Shown: piece after piece, positions 46,005 through 55,907 of the stretch
How positions within the stretch are numbered: position 1 is the first letter of the stretch
Layout of the letters: each line of letters opens with the position of its first letter
Assembly: GCF_900100255.1 (NCBI RefSeq)
Contig: NZ_FMTS01000001.1
Coordinates: forward strand, 310,001 to 374,000
Direction of reading: 5' to 3'
From: Asticcacaulis taihuensis
GTDB taxonomy: Bacteria > Pseudomonadota > Alphaproteobacteria > Caulobacterales > Caulobacteraceae
DNA length: 64,000 nt
Notes under the pieces: model-generated
Told to the model about the DNA's origin: nothing
What the model saw: only the letters and a program-made list of their open reading frames with translations
Database searches by the model: none
Translations under genes and position numbers: made by a program

Positions 46005-46961
46005 TCAGGATTCATACTCCAGACCAAACTGCGCGTAGAGCGCGCGATCCTCGCTCCACTTTTCCTCGACCTGGACATGCAGGAAGAGATGAACCTGGCG
46101 GTCGAGCAGCTTTCCCAGTTCCTCACGCGATTTCATGCCGATCCATTTCAGGGTCTGGCCATTCTTGCCGAGCACGATCGAGCGCTGGCTGTCGCGCTCA
46201 ACGAAAATGGTCTGCTCGATCCGCGCCGAGCCATCCGGCTTGTCCTCGAACTTGGTCGTGACCACGGCCGCGGCATAGGGCAGTTCTTCGTGGACGCGCA
46301 GAAACAGCTTTTCGCGGGTGATTTCGGCGGCCAGGATACGCACCGGCGCATCGGCGGCCTGATCGGCCGGATAGAGCCACGGGCCTTCCGGCATCTTCTT
46401 TTCCAGCAAGGCGCGCAGATCCTTGACGCCATGTCCCTTCTCGGCCGAGATCATCAGCACGTCCTCGAAGACGCCGGTCTTGTAGAGATCATCGGCGATA
46501 GCCAGCAGGTTTTCGCTCTTCATCAGGTCGATCTTGTTCAGCGCCAGGATCGCCTTGGCGTTATTATCCTGCAAGCCTTTGACGATCATATCGACATCCT
46601 CGACCGCCTTGTGATCGGCGCCGGTGGCCTTGGTGTCGGCATTCGGATGCTTGACCGCCAGTTGCGCGGCGGCATCGACCAGCAGGACGATGCAATCGGC
46701 GTCCTCGGCGCCGCTCCAGGCCGATTTGACCATGGCGCGATCCAGGCGGCGACGCGGCTTGAAGATGCCCGGCGTATCGACCAGGATCATCTGGCAATCG
46801 TCATGCAAGGCGATGCCGCGCACCGGAAAGCGCGTCGTCTGCACCTTCTGGGTGACGATGGACACCTTGGTGCCGACAAGCTGGTTGACAAGCGTCGACT
46901 TGCCGGCGTTCGGGGCACCGATGATGGCGACAAAGCCGCAGCGGGTGGTGGATTCGGTCAA
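46005..46961 (-). CDS. era: GTPase Era
   Basis: Ribosome-associated GTPase that acts in 16S rRNA maturation. The 318-residue product has G1 GAPNAGKSTLVN, G2 region VQTTRFPV, G3 DTPGIF and G4 NKIDLM, followed by a KH domain (IEQTIFVERDSQRSIVLGKNGQTLKWIG). The likely start is TTG at 46961 (LTESTTRCGFVAIIGAP), overlapping the rnc stop codon, so translation is coupled to rnc. The ribosome site is weak. Confidence 0.94.
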   Translation of the reverse strand: MTESTTRCGFVAIIGAPNAGKSTLVNQLVGTKVSIVTQKVQTTRFPVRGIALHDDCQMILVDTPGIFKPRRRLDRAMVKSAWSGAEDADCIVLLVDAAAQLAVKHPNADTKATGADHKAVEDVDMIVKGLQDNNAKAILALNKIDLMKSENLLAIADDLYKTGVFEDVLMISAEKGHGVKDLRALLEKKMPEGPWLYPADQAADAPVRILAAEITREKLFLRVHEELPYAAAVVTTKFEDKPDGSARIEQTIFVERDSQRSIVLGKNGQTLKWIGMKSREELGKLLDRQVHLFLHVQVEEKWSEDRALYAQFGLEYES

Positions 46962-47683
46962 TTCAGTTTTTCTCGTTCGATAAGGCCAAGCGCGGCGGCC
47001 TTTTCGGCCTCCTGTCGGGATTTGCCGCTGGCCGATTGCGGGGGCAGGTCGTCGATGCGGACCTCGATGGTGAAGACAGGCGCGTGGTCGGGGCCCTTGC
47101 GGCTGACCAGCGTATAGACCGGTGCGCCCATGCCGTGCGCCACCGCCCATTCCTGCAGATAAGACTTCGGATTAGAGCGCGAGACATTGCCGCTCTCCTT
47201 TACCGCCTTGACCCACAGGGGCTTGAAGCAGCGCAGGACCGCCTCATAGCCGCCATCGATATAGACGGCGGCCATCAGAGCTTCGCAGGCGTCACCCAAT
47301 ATAGTCGGATTGCTGCGGCCGCCGCTCTTGGTCTCGCCGGCGGCCAGGCGAATGGCCGGCCCCAGATCGATCTGGCGGGCGACATCGGCGCAGGTTTCGC
47401 GGCTGACCAGGGTGTGGAAGCGGCGCGACAGTTCGCCTTCGGTGGCCTCCGGCAGGGCTTCCATCAGGGTCTCGGCGGTCATCAGGCCGAGCACGCGATC
47501 GCCGAGAAACTCCAGGCGTTCGTTATCGGCCATCTTGCGCGCGCCTTCGGCTACCGAGGCGTGGGTCAAGGCCAGTTCGAGCAGTTCCGGGTCATGAAAG
47601 CGATAGCCGAGCTTGTCCTGCAAGGCGTCAATGGCCTTCAGACGCAGGTTCGACTCTTTCGATGGGGACACACGGACATTCAT
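46958..47683 (-). CDS. rnc: Ribonuclease III
   Basis: Cuts double-stranded RNA in rRNA and mRNA processing. The 241-residue protein carries the RNase III signature NERLEFLGDRVLGL, catalytic residues in GDACEALMAAVYIDGG, and a C-terminal dsRNA-binding domain (PKSYLQEWAVAHGM ... SRQEAEKAAALGLIE). It is normal in length. It follows the GNAT gene and overlaps the era start by four bases, the standard rnc-era pairing. Confidence 0.96.
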   Translation of the reverse strand: MNVRVSPSKESNLRLKAIDALQDKLGYRFHDPELLELALTHASVAEGARKMADNERLEFLGDRVLGLMTAETLMEALPEATEGELSRRFHTLVSRETCADVARQIDLGPAIRLAAGETKSGGRSNPTILGDACEALMAAVYIDGGYEAVLRCFKPLWVKAVKESGNVSRSNPKSYLQEWAVAHGMGAPVYTLVSRKGPDHAPVFTIEVRIDDLPPQSASGKSRQEAEKAAALGLIEREKLN

Positions 47684-47742
47684 GTGCCTGCGTTTACATC
47701 AAGCCATGACCAAAGGCAAAGGATTGCATATCTATCATGCGT

Positions 47743-48192
47743 TCAGCGGCCACCAAAACGCATCTGGAAGCCGACCTTGTTCTGGTTAAAACCGCATCCT
47801 GTGTAAAAGTCGCGGACATGCGGCTCAGGGCGGCTGGTCATCAGCATCAGCTTGTAGCAACCGGCAGCCTCGGCACACCGGGCGGCTTCCGCCAGAAGCT
47901 CTCGGCCAATACCCCGTCGGCGGTAGCCATCATGGGTCACGACATTCTCGACCAGCGCATAGGGCGCGCCGCCGCGTGTCAGGTTGGGGAGGATGACTAA
48001 GGTTACCGATCCGACCACATGGCCGTCGACGATGGCCACCAGAACGGACAACCCTGCCCGTTTCTGCATTTCAGTGAAAATCCGTGCCGCTGCATCGTCC
48101 GGCAGGCGCGGATCGGAAGGGTTCAGTTGCGCGTAAAGCGTGAGCAGACCGCCCAGGTCAGACGGCAGCGCCTCGCATATCTGAACAGCCAT
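47743..48192 (-). CDS. GNAT family N-acetyltransferase
   Basis: A 149-residue acetyltransferase. The acetyl-CoA motif is RRRGIGRELLAEA, with VENVVTHDGYR before it and the C-terminal FYTGCGFNQNKVGFQMRF. The start is ATG 48192 (MAVQICEALPSDLGG), five bases after the lepB stop; a longer frame lies within lepB. It is inserted between lepB and rnc, genes that are usually adjacent. Substrate unknown; the compact length resembles amino-group or small-molecule acetyltransferases. Confidence 0.87.
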   Translation of the reverse strand: MAVQICEALPSDLGGLLTLYAQLNPSDPRLPDDAAARIFTEMQKRAGLSVLVAIVDGHVVGSVTLVILPNLTRGGAPYALVENVVTHDGYRRRGIGRELLAEAARCAEAAGCYKLMLMTSRPEPHVRDFYTGCGFNQNKVGFQMRFGGR

Positions 48193-48197
48193 ACCGC

Positions 48198-49082
48198 TTA
48201 GTGCAGGGGCTTGAAGAATCGGTTCCAGTGAAAGTTCAGCCAGGTCCACGGCTTCCAGAGTGAGGAGCCTTCCTTCCACGACATCAGGATCAGCACGGCG
48301 CGGCCTTCGAGGTTTTCGGCCGGGACGAAGCCGACACCGGGCTCGTAAGGATCATCGGGAGAGAAGCGGCTATCGAGCGAGTTGTCGCGATTATCGCCCA
48401 TCATGAAGTAGTTACCGGCCGGAACGACGAATTCACCGGTATCATCGGCGCGGCCATCCTTGACGATATCCTGCATCAGGTGGGTGCGGCCGTCCGGCAG
48501 GGTTTCACGGTAGGCGGTGGCATAACGCGCCTCAAAGCCCTTGGCGTCAACCGGCCCAAGCTCGGTATTCGGCACGGCCACGCCATTCACATAAAGCTGG
48601 TCCTGCTTCATCTGGACGGTATCGCCCGGCAGACCGATCACGCGCTTGATGTAATCGATCTTGGTATTGCTCGGCAGCTTGAAGACCACAATATCGCCAC
48701 GCTTCGGCGCATGGTTCATGATGCGGCCCTTGATGAACGGCAGGGCAATCGGGAAGGAATATTTCGAGATTCCGTAATCCCACTTGGAGACGATGATGTA
48801 ATCGCCTTCGTAGAGGTTCGGCTCCATCGAGGCCGAGGGGATGGTGAACGGCTGGAACAGGAAGGTGCGCAGGATCATCACCAGGATCAGGGCGACAGCC
48901 ACGACGCTGAAGATTTCCTTGGCTTCATCGACTGCGACCTGCTTGGCGTCGCGCGTATCGGCTTCTTCAGGCTCTTCCTTCGGGGCGTTATCGACGGTAG
49001 CGGCGGTTTCGTGGTCGATCTGCTCCGCCGCATTGGCCGCGGCGGCAATCGCCTCATTCGCTGTGTCGTCGTGCTTCGCCAT
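48198..49082 (-). CDS. lepB: Signal peptidase I
   Basis: Cleaves signal peptides of exported proteins at the inner membrane. The 294-residue protein has an acidic, alanine-rich N-terminal tail of about 55 residues, one membrane helix (about 60-80, FSVVAVALILVMILRTFLF), the catalytic serine in PSASMEPNLYEGDYIIVSK and the general-base lysine in YIKRVIGLPGD, and box E MGDNRDNSLDSR. A TTG codon five residues upstream could also be the start. Member of the acpS-lepB-rnc-era-recO cluster. Confidence 0.95.
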   Translation of the reverse strand: MAKHDDTANEAIAAAANAAEQIDHETAATVDNAPKEEPEEADTRDAKQVAVDEAKEIFSVVAVALILVMILRTFLFQPFTIPSASMEPNLYEGDYIIVSKWDYGISKYSFPIALPFIKGRIMNHAPKRGDIVVFKLPSNTKIDYIKRVIGLPGDTVQMKQDQLYVNGVAVPNTELGPVDAKGFEARYATAYRETLPDGRTHLMQDIVKDGRADDTGEFVVPAGNYFMMGDNRDNSLDSRFSPDDPYEPGVGFVPAENLEGRAVLILMSWKEGSSLWKPWTWLNFHWNRFFKPLH

Positions 49083-49186
49083 AAGGATAGCCCCCAAATG
49101 CTTTCAGTCTGTCGGTGTGTCACCTAACCACAGATTATGGCAAGCACAAGGCTCTTTTCCCGGCTGACATTAAACCTTGTTCAGAA

Positions 49187-49576
49187 TCAATAAGCTTCGA
49201 TGATCGCGTAGGCCGTGGCGTAAGGGGCTTCATCGCTCAGACTGAGATGGATATGAGCCGTCCGGCCTTCCGGCACCAGGCCACGCAGCACCTCCGCCGC
49301 GCCGCCATGCAGTATGACATGCGGCTTGCCCAGTGCGCCGGACACCACTTCTATATCGACGAACAGGAAACCGCGCACGCCGGTGCCGAACGCCTTGGCG
49401 ACAGCCTCCTTGGCGGCGAAGCGTTTGGCGAAACTTAAGCCCGGTTTGGCGGCGGCGCGGGCATGTTGCTGCTCGGCCAGGGTATAGATGCGATCAAGGA
49501 AGCGGTCCTCGAACCGCTCCATCGAGGATTCGATGCGCCGGGCATCGCAGAGATCGACACCTATGCCCAGTATCAC
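49187..49576 (-). CDS. acpS: Holo-[acyl-carrier-protein] synthase
   Basis: Attaches phosphopantetheine to acyl carrier protein. The 129-residue protein has the AcpS motifs ILGIGVDLCDARRIES and FAKRFAAKEAVAKAFGTG. Start is GTG at 49576 overlapping the pdxJ stop (GTGA), the usual pdxJ-acpS coupling. Confidence 0.95.
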   Translation of the reverse strand: MILGIGVDLCDARRIESSMERFEDRFLDRIYTLAEQQHARAAAKPGLSFAKRFAAKEAVAKAFGTGVRGFLFVDIEVVSGALGKPHVILHGGAAEVLRGLVPEGRTAHIHLSLSDEAPYATAYAIIEAY

Positions 49577-50337
49577 TCGACAACGCCCTTGTGGTGCAGG
49601 TCAATCAGTTCGCGCATCCGTCGCAGGGCGGATTCCAGCCCAACAAAGATCGCCTCGCCGATCAGGAAATGGCCGATGTTCAGTTCGCGGACATGGGGAA
49701 TACGCGCGATGAAAGGCACGGTGTCGTAATCGATGCCATGACCGGCGTGGACCTCGATGCCAAGCTCATGCGCCTGCTGAACCGCCGCTTGCAAACGGTT
49801 CAGTTCGTTGTGAAAAATGACATCTTCCTGTTCACGGAAAGCATCACACAAGGCGCCGGTATGAAACTCGACGACCGGCGCCCTCACCTTTGCCGCCACC
49901 TCAATCTGGGCCGGATCGGTGGCGATGAACAGAGAAGACCGGATACCGGCGGCGTTGAATTTCGCCACGGCGGCACCAACCATATCGATCTGCCCGACCA
50001 CATCCAGGCCGCCTTCGGTGGTGCGTTCCTGGCGGCGCTCCGGCACCAGGCAGGCCGCATGGGGCTTCATCTTTAGCGCCAGTCCGACCATCTCATCGGT
50101 CACCGCCATCTCGAAATTGAGCGGCTTGCCGAAGGTGTCGCAGACCTCCTTCAGGGCCTTGACGTCCTTATCCAGGATATGACGGCGGTCTTCGCGCAGG
50201 TGCGCCGTGATGCCGTCCACGCCTGATTTCAGCGCCAGTTGCGCCGCCCGCACCGGGTCGGGCGCATGACCGCCACGCGCATTACGCACGGTGGCGACAT
50301 GATCGACATTCAAACCCAGGCGAATCCGGTCGTGCAT
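49573..50337 (-). CDS. pdxJ: Pyridoxine 5'-phosphate synthase
   Basis: Makes pyridoxine phosphate from 1-deoxyxylulose 5-phosphate and 3-amino-2-oxopropyl phosphate. The 254-residue protein has RLGLNVDHVATVRNARGG, AGVDGITAHLREDRRHI-type (SGVDGITAHLREDRRHILD), the HAGHGIDYDTV loop and LNIGHFLIGEAIFVGL. Normal length. Five bases separate it from pyrE. Confidence 0.97.
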   Translation of the reverse strand: MHDRIRLGLNVDHVATVRNARGGHAPDPVRAAQLALKSGVDGITAHLREDRRHILDKDVKALKEVCDTFGKPLNFEMAVTDEMVGLALKMKPHAACLVPERRQERTTEGGLDVVGQIDMVGAAVAKFNAAGIRSSLFIATDPAQIEVAAKVRAPVVEFHTGALCDAFREQEDVIFHNELNRLQAAVQQAHELGIEVHAGHGIDYDTVPFIARIPHVRELNIGHFLIGEAIFVGLESALRRMRELIDLHHKGVVE

Positions 50338-50342
50338 GATGT

Positions 50343-50930
50343 TTACGCCTTGGCGAGGCGACGGCTGCCGGGGTCCTGGACCGGTATGGCGGCCAGTTCG
50401 GGCGGCAGGTTATCAGCCGGATAGGCCGGCACTTCCAGCGAGGCCAGGGCGATCAGCGGCACGCCGACATCCGCCTTGCCGCCGGAGCGATCGACGATAC
50501 AGGCGGCAGCCACGACATCGCCACCGGCGGCCTTGATGGCGGCGATACACTCGCGCGACGACAGGCCGGTGGTAACGATATCCTCGACCATGACCACCTT
50601 CTGGCCCGGCTCGACATGGAACCCACGGCGCAGCTTGAACTCGCCGCCTTCGCGCTCGACATACATCGAGGGCACTTTCAAATGGCGGGCGGTTTCATAG
50701 CCGGGGATGATGCCGCCGACGGCTGGCGAAATGGCGACATCGACTTGACCTACCTGCGCCGTGATCTTTTCAGCCAGCGCCTTGCACAGGCGTTCGCAAC
50801 GATCGGCATTCATGAAGACGAGGTTCTTTTGCAGGAACATCGGGCTGTGCAGGCCGGATGACAGGACAAAGTGGCCTTCGCGCAGGGCATTGGCGGCGCG
50901 GAACTCGTTGATTACGTCTTCACTGGTCAT
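50343..50930 (-). CDS. pyrE: Orotate phosphoribosyltransferase
   Basis: Joins orotate to PRPP in pyrimidine synthesis. The 195-residue protein has the PRPP motif [32 protein letters not shown] and [15 protein letters not shown]. It is the group closely related to type II PyrE of alphaproteobacteria, somewhat short. It stands between spoT and pdxJ. Confidence 0.93.
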   Translation of the reverse strand: MTSEDVINEFRAANALREGHFVLSSGLHSPMFLQKNLVFMNADRCERLCKALAEKITAQVGQVDVAISPAVGGIIPGYETARHLKVPSMYVEREGGEFKLRRGFHVEPGQKVVMVEDIVTTGLSSRECIAAIKAAGGDVVAAACIVDRSGGKADVGVPLIALASLEVPAYPADNLPPELAAIPVQDPGSRRLAKA

Positions 50931-51015
50931 GTGGCGGGACTCCTTTACTGGCTGCCGCCTTTTATCGCGTTCACCGGCGATTTGAAACCACGAATGATGA
51001 CGAATTGTGAGCGCC

Positions 51016-53304
51016 CTATCCCCTCACCCGGTCCACACTTTCGATCATCGGCGAGGTGCGCAGGGCCGCCGAGATATTGGTGATGTGGCGGGCGTCCAGC
51101 ACCTCGATATCAAAATCGACATCGAGGAAGTCCATCGGCTTGTTGGAGATGCTGATATTGATGATATTGCCCTTGGCCTCACCGATCAGGGTGCAGGCCT
51201 GGCCGAGCACGCCCGGCTTGTTCTGCATATTGACCCGCAGACGCGCTACGGACAGCGTGTTCTTCTCGGCGTTCAGGGTCCAGTGCAGGTCGATCCAGCG
51301 GTCCTTTTCGCCGTCCATTTCCTCCAGCGCTTCGAGGTTTTCGCACTCGATGGAATGGACATGAACGCCATCATCCTCAACGATGCCGACGATGCGGTCA
51401 CCCGGCACCGGATAGCAGCATTTCGAGAAGATGACCGTCTGCGATTCACGCAATGCCGAGCCGCGCACAAAGGCCGCGCCGCCGGCGCCATCCCTGATGC
51501 GCGTCAGGGTATCGGTGGTCAGCATCATCGGCAGCTTCAGGCCGGGGAAGATGGCTTCCAGCACCTTGGCCGGGAATATCTTGCCGCGGCCGACCAGTTC
51601 AAACAGATCGTCCTCGCTGGTGACATTGAAGCGCTCGAAAGCCGGGCGCCAGCTTATGTCTTTCAGCGCCTTTTCGACCTGGGCGGCGGCGCGTTCCACG
51701 GCCGTGCGCCCCAGCTTGATGAAATCGCCCGCCTCGCGCTGGCGCAGGTGGCGGCGGATGGCCGAGCGCGCCTTGCCGGTGACAGTGAGTGAGAACCAGT
51801 CCTGGTTGACGCGCGATTCAAGCCCGGTCAGGATTTCGACTTGATCGCCGTTTTGCAGCACCGTGCGCAGTGGCTTGTGTTCGCCATTGATCAGGCAGCC
51901 GATCGCCGTTTCGCCCACCTGGGTATGGACCGCGAAGGCGAAATCGAGCGGCATGGCGCCGCGCGGCAGCGAAATCAGGCGGCCCTTTGGCGAGAAGACG
52001 AACACCTGATCGAGATACATCTCCATCTTGGCGTGTTCGACCCAGTCTTCGCTGTCGCCGCCGTTCTCGACGATATTAACGATATTACGCAGAGAATTCA
52101 TCGGGTTGCGGCCGCCATCGCGCGTCGCCGCTTCTTCGTCGAAGCCATAGGCCTGATTCTTGTAGCCCCAATGCGCCGCCACGCCCTCTTCAGCCACGCG
52201 GTCCATTTCCTCGGTGCGGATCTGAAGTTCGATGCGCGTGCCCTTGTGGCCGACCACGGTGGTGTGCAGGGACTTGTAGTTGTTCGACTTCGGGGTCGAG
52301 ATGAAATCCTTGAAGCGTTCCTGGACGCACGGCCAGGCGCGATGGATGATGCCGAGCGCGCGGTAGCATTCCTCGACGCTATTCACCACCACGCGGAACG
52401 CATAGATATCCGACAGTTGCGCAAAGCCGACCGACTTCCTTTGCAGCTTCTTCCAGATCGAATAGGGCGATTTCTCGCGCCCCATGACCTTGGCGGAAAT
52501 GCCCTGCTTTTCCAGCTTGGCGGCCACATCGCGGGCGATGGCGGCGATGGTGGCGCCCTTCTCAGCGCGCATCTCTTCCAGGCGGTGGATGATCGCCTGA
52601 TGGGCCAGCGGATTTATGAAGGAAAAGGCCAGGTCTTCCAGTTCGGTGGCGAAACGGTTGCAGCCGATGGAACGGGCCAGCGGGGCGTAGACTTCCAGGG
52701 TTTCGCGGCTGATACGCTCGCGCTTTTCCGGTGCCACGAAATGCAGGGTGCGCATATTGTGCAGGCGGTCGGCCAGCTTGACCAGCAGGACGCGGATATC
52801 CTTGGAAATGGCCAGGATGAACTTGCGCAGGTTTTCCGACGACTTGGTATATTCCGATTGCAACTCAAGCCGGGTCAGCTTGGTGACCCCCTCGACCATG
52901 CTGGCGACATCCTCGCCAAACTTCGCCGCGATTTCCTCACGCGTGGCCGGCGTATCCTCGATGGTATCGTGCAAAAGCGCGGTGGCGATGGCGGCGGCGT
53001 CGAGCTTGTAGTCGGTCAGGATGCCGGCTACCTCGATCGGGTGGGCGAAATACGGATCGCCCGAGGCGCGAAGCTGCGCGCCGTGCATCTTCATGGCGTA
53101 GACATAGGCACGGTTAAGCATGGCCTCATCGACCGTAGGGTCATAGGCGGCCACGCGGTCGATCAGTTCGATCTGGCGCAGGAATTTCTGGCGATTGGGC
53201 ACCGGCGCGGGCGGCTCCGGCATAACACCAGGCACAGGCACGCTCACAGGCGCAATCGCACCTTGCTTAGCCTTGTCCAGTACCTGTTCACTTTCCGCCG
53301 ACAT
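51016..53304 (-). CDS. spoT: Bifunctional (p)ppGpp synthetase/hydrolase (RSH)
   Basis: Sets the alarmone level in the stringent response. The 762-residue protein has an HD hydrolase domain (HDTIED at 112-117 and [11 protein letters not shown]), a synthetase domain with [14 protein letters not shown] and [14 protein letters not shown], a TGS domain ([27 protein letters not shown]) and a C-terminal ACT domain. Both catalytic halves look intact. Caulobacter has one such RSH enzyme, SpoT. An efficient terminator lies between rpoZ and this gene. Confidence 0.95.
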   Translation of the reverse strand: MSAESEQVLDKAKQGAIAPVSVPVPGVMPEPPAPVPNRQKFLRQIELIDRVAAYDPTVDEAMLNRAYVYAMKMHGAQLRASGDPYFAHPIEVAGILTDYKLDAAAIATALLHDTIEDTPATREEIAAKFGEDVASMVEGVTKLTRLELQSEYTKSSENLRKFILAISKDIRVLLVKLADRLHNMRTLHFVAPEKRERISRETLEVYAPLARSIGCNRFATELEDLAFSFINPLAHQAIIHRLEEMRAEKGATIAAIARDVAAKLEKQGISAKVMGREKSPYSIWKKLQRKSVGFAQLSDIYAFRVVVNSVEECYRALGIIHRAWPCVQERFKDFISTPKSNNYKSLHTTVVGHKGTRIELQIRTEEMDRVAEEGVAAHWGYKNQAYGFDEEAATRDGGRNPMNSLRNIVNIVENGGDSEDWVEHAKMEMYLDQVFVFSPKGRLISLPRGAMPLDFAFAVHTQVGETAIGCLINGEHKPLRTVLQNGDQVEILTGLESRVNQDWFSLTVTGKARSAIRRHLRQREAGDFIKLGRTAVERAAAQVEKALKDISWRPAFERFNVTSEDDLFELVGRGKIFPAKVLEAIFPGLKLPMMLTTDTLTRIRDGAGGAAFVRGSALRESQTVIFSKCCYPVPGDRIVGIVEDDGVHVHSIECENLEALEEMDGEKDRWIDLHWTLNAEKNTLSVARLRVNMQNKPGVLGQACTLIGEAKGNIINISISNKPMDFLDVDFDIEVLDARHITNISAALRTSPMIESVDRVRG

Positions 53305-53389
53305 TCTTCACTGATACTCCACGCTATGCCCCTTAATCTAAACGGATCAGGGGTTAAAAAGTCTCTCACAAGTGCGGATTTACACAAGC

Positions 53390-53422
53390 AAAAAAGGCTC
53401 AGGGATAACCCCGAGCCTTTTA
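53390..53422 (-). terminator. Terminator between rpoZ and spoT
   Basis: The minus strand reads AAAGGCTCGGGG, loop TTAT, CCCTGAGCCT, then TTTTTT; 24 bases after the rpoZ stop. It means spoT probably has its own promoter in 53305-53389 or depends on read-through. Confidence 0.88.
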
Positions 53423-53445
53423 AATAATAAGTTAGGGAGCGAAAT

Positions 53446-53805
53446 CTAGTAGCGCTCTTCCTGGCCGCCATCGCGGTCGGATTGCAGGGCGCGGATCAGT
53501 TCAGATTCCGACATTTGCTGGTGCGACGGATCGGCCAGCAGGGCCAGGGTTTCGGCCTCTTCCTCGGCCTCGGTACGCTCATCGACGCGTTGCAGCGAAG
53601 CGATCAGGCTTTCGGTCAGGGTGCCCGGCTCCAATACGCCATCGGCGATTTCACGCAGGGAAACCACCGGGTTCTTGTCGTTGTCGCGGTCAACCAGGAT
53701 CGACGAGCCCGACGAGATGGCGCGGGCGCGGTGCGCGGCCAGCAGAACGAGGTTGAAACGGTTGTCGATCTTTTCGACGCAATCTTCGACGGTAACGCGA
53801 GCCAT
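53446..53805 (-). CDS. rpoZ: RNA polymerase omega subunit
   Basis: Assembly subunit of RNA polymerase that in alphaproteobacteria also contributes to the ppGpp site. The 119-residue protein begins [20 protein letters not shown], then [12 protein letters not shown]; the C-terminal acidic tail is longer than in E. coli and includes [15 protein letters not shown]. The start at 53805 is the conserved MARVTVEDC; the frame continues upstream without homology. Near spoT, as is common. Confidence 0.95.
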   Translation of the reverse strand: MARVTVEDCVEKIDNRFNLVLLAAHRARAISSGSSILVDRDNDKNPVVSLREIADGVLEPGTLTESLIASLQRVDERTEAEEEAETLALLADPSHQQMSESELIRALQSDRDGGQEERY

Positions 53806-53951
53806 CCGGCACCTCAAGGAAAAGTAAGGTCTTCGCTTGGCCGGCGCGAAGCTTGGCGGCCATAGGGCGAGGACAAAAGAGTCATGAACCGGTGCCATTA
53901 GCGCGTGTCGGGCGAAAAGACAAGGAAATCATGTAATTTGTTGGCCACTCA

Positions 53952-53980
53952 TTGACGGCGACCGCGCATCATGACATTAA
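53952..53980 (+). promoter_or_regulatory. Candidate leuA promoter
   Basis: TTGACG, 17 bases, CATTAA. Transcription would start about seven bases later, at the ATG of the 17-codon leader ORF at 53988. The -35 is good; the -10 is only three of six to consensus. Confidence 0.4.
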
Positions 53981-53987
53981 CCTCGCC

Positions 53988-54041
53988 ATGATCACGTCCA
54001 AAGCCATTCCCGCGCGCCTTATTGGCACCCTGCTCGCTTAA
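53988..54041 (+). CDS. Candidate leu leader peptide (17 codons)
   Basis: A short ORF, MITSKAIPARLIGTLLA, with three Leu codons and two Ile codons among its 17 (Leu codons 11, 15 and 16). It has no Shine-Dalgarno sequence and would begin at or next to the predicted transcription start, as known for leaderless trp leader peptides in Sinorhizobium. A terminator-like hairpin follows two bases after its stop. The fit with leuA downstream is suggestive; translation is not shown. Confidence 0.4.
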   Translation: MITSKAIPARLIGTLLA

Positions 54042-54042
54042 T

Positions 54043-54074
54043 CGCGGCCAGGTGTTTTCCTCGCGTCTTTTTTT
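54043..54074 (+). terminator. Candidate attenuator of leuA
   Basis: CGCG and AGG pair with CCT and CGCG around a TGTTTT loop, with a three-base bulge, followed by TCTTTTTTT. An alternative pairing between CACCCTG in the leader ORF and CAGGTG in the left arm would prevent the terminator. This fits ribosome-controlled attenuation. The remaining leader up to 54226 holds more small hairpins (CCCCGTTTCGGG; CAGGTTTGCGCCCACCTG) and no gene. Confidence 0.4.
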
Positions 54075-54226
54075 GGCTTTCTCCCCGTTTCGGGTTTCGA
54101 TCATGTCCCTTCTTCTGCTACACACCGCGCGAATTCGCACCAGCTTGCAGGTTTGCGCCCACCTGTAAGCCGAGCGTCGCGCGTCACCATTTACGCCAGA
54201 TTTATGAAAAGTAAGGGTTTTCACCC

Positions 54227-55897
54227 ATGATGCTGTCCAATCCCGAAACCAAGTACCGCCCGTTCTCCCTGGGCATCGACATGCGCGACCGGACCTGGCC
54301 CGACAAGGTTACCACAAAGGCACCGCGCTGGCTTTCCACCGACCTTCGTGACGGCAACCAGGCGCTGGCCGATCCGATGGACGTCGAAAAGAAGCTGATG
54401 TTCTTCAACCTGCTGGTCAAGGTGGGCCTGAAGGAGATTGAGGTCGGCTTCCCCTCTGCCTCGCAGACCGAATTCGATTTCGTGCGCAAGCTGATCGAGG
54501 AAAACCTGATCCCCGACGACGTCACCATCCAGGTGCTGACACAATCGCGCGAAGACCTGATCAAACGCTCTTTCGAGGCTCTGCGAGGCGCGAAAAAGGC
54601 GATCGTTCACCTGTATAATGCCACCTCCCCCCTCTTCCGCCGTGTCGTTTTCGACATGGACAAGCCGGAAGTGCTGGCCCTGGCGCGCAAGGGTATGGGA
54701 CTTCTGGTATCGGAAGCCGCCGCCCAGCCGCAGACCGAATGGGGCTTCGAGTACAGCCCGGAAACCTTCACCGCCACCGAACCGGAATTCGCCCTGGAAG
54801 TCTGCAATGCCGTGATCGACGTGGTGAAGCCGACGCCGGAACGCCCGCTGATCCTCAACCTGCCAGCCACGGTCGAGGTTGCCGGCCCGCACACCTATGC
54901 CGACCAAATCGAATGGTTCTGCCGCCATATCTCGAAGCGCGACAGCGTGGTCATCAGCCTGCATCCGCATAATGACCGCGGCACCGGCACCGCCGCCGCC
55001 GAACTGGCTTTGCTGGCCGGCGCCGACCGCATCGAGGGCTGCCTGTTCGGTAACGGTGAGCGCACCGGCAATGTCGATCTCGTCACCCTGGCGCTCAATC
55101 TTTATACGCAGGGCGTTTCGCCGGAACTCGACTTCTCCAATATGCGCGAGGTCGTGAATACGGTCGTTCACTGCAACAATATCCCCGTCCATCCGCGTCA
55201 CCCCTATGCCGGCGAACTGGTCTTCACCGCCTTTTCCGGTTCGCACCAGGATGCCATCAAGAAGGGCTTCGCGGCGCACGAAAAGCGCAATGACAGCTAT
55301 TGGGAAATGCCTTACCTGCCGATCGACCCGGCCGATCTTGGCGAAAGCTACGAGGCGGTGATCCGCGTCAATTCTCAGTCTGGCAAGGGCGGCATCGCCT
55401 GGGTGCTGGAACAGGGTCACGGCCTGAAGCTGCCGCGCAAGTTCCAGGTCGATTTCTCGCGCAAGGTCCAGGACATCACCGACGCCTCGGCAAAGGAGGT
55501 CAGCGGCAGCGACATCTGGGACGCCTTCCAGTCCGCCTATCACCTGACTGGCCCGCAGAAATACGAGCTGATCGAATACGAACATGCCGGCCCGGTGCGT
55601 TCGGACGCGAAGCGGACCTTTGTCGGACGAATTATAAAGGACGGAATCGAGACCTCGGTGGTGGGACACGGCAATGGCCTGATTTCCTCGGCCGTCCGTG
55701 GGCTGAACGCCCATTATGACCTGGGACTTGAGGTCGTCGACTATGCCGAGCACGCCCTTCATGCCGGCGCGGAAAGCCAGGCCGTCGCCTATGTCGAATG
55801 CAAGGCCGGCGACCGCACCATTTTCGGCGTCGGCATCGATCATGATGTTGCCACGGCCAGTATAAAGGCGGTACTCTCCGCTGCAAACGCTCTTTAA
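54227..55897 (+). CDS. leuA: 2-isopropylmalate synthase (long form)
   Basis: First committed step of leucine synthesis. The 556-residue protein belongs to the LEU4-like long type: [18 protein letters not shown] holds the metal-binding aspartate, [20 protein letters not shown] the metal histidines, and the C-terminal regulatory domain (about 425-556, with [19 protein letters not shown]) is complete. Two ATG codons open it; AAGGG lies about ten bases before. A long 5' leader with a candidate attenuator precedes it. Confidence 0.94.
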   Translation: MMLSNPETKYRPFSLGIDMRDRTWPDKVTTKAPRWLSTDLRDGNQALADPMDVEKKLMFFNLLVKVGLKEIEVGFPSASQTEFDFVRKLIEENLIPDDVTIQVLTQSREDLIKRSFEALRGAKKAIVHLYNATSPLFRRVVFDMDKPEVLALARKGMGLLVSEAAAQPQTEWGFEYSPETFTATEPEFALEVCNAVIDVVKPTPERPLILNLPATVEVAGPHTYADQIEWFCRHISKRDSVVISLHPHNDRGTGTAAAELALLAGADRIEGCLFGNGERTGNVDLVTLALNLYTQGVSPELDFSNMREVVNTVVHCNNIPVHPRHPYAGELVFTAFSGSHQDAIKKGFAAHEKRNDSYWEMPYLPIDPADLGESYEAVIRVNSQSGKGGIAWVLEQGHGLKLPRKFQVDFSRKVQDITDASAKEVSGSDIWDAFQSAYHLTGPQKYELIEYEHAGPVRSDAKRTFVGRIIKDGIETSVVGHGNGLISSAVRGLNAHYDLGLEVVDYAEHALHAGAESQAVAYVECKAGDRTIFGVGIDHDVATASIKAVLSAANAL

Positions 55898-55907
55898 GAG
55901 GTAGTGA

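Noticed and set aside
51841-53427. 528-codon frame antisense to spoT
   Set aside because: Shadow of spoT; no motifs and it runs over a terminator.
53949-54224. 91-codon ORF on the minus strand between rpoZ and leuA
   Set aside because: Arginine-rich shadow with no ribosome site or homology; the region fits a leuA leader better.
54221-55843. 540-codon frame antisense to leuA
   Set aside because: Shadow of leuA; leuA has full catalytic motifs.
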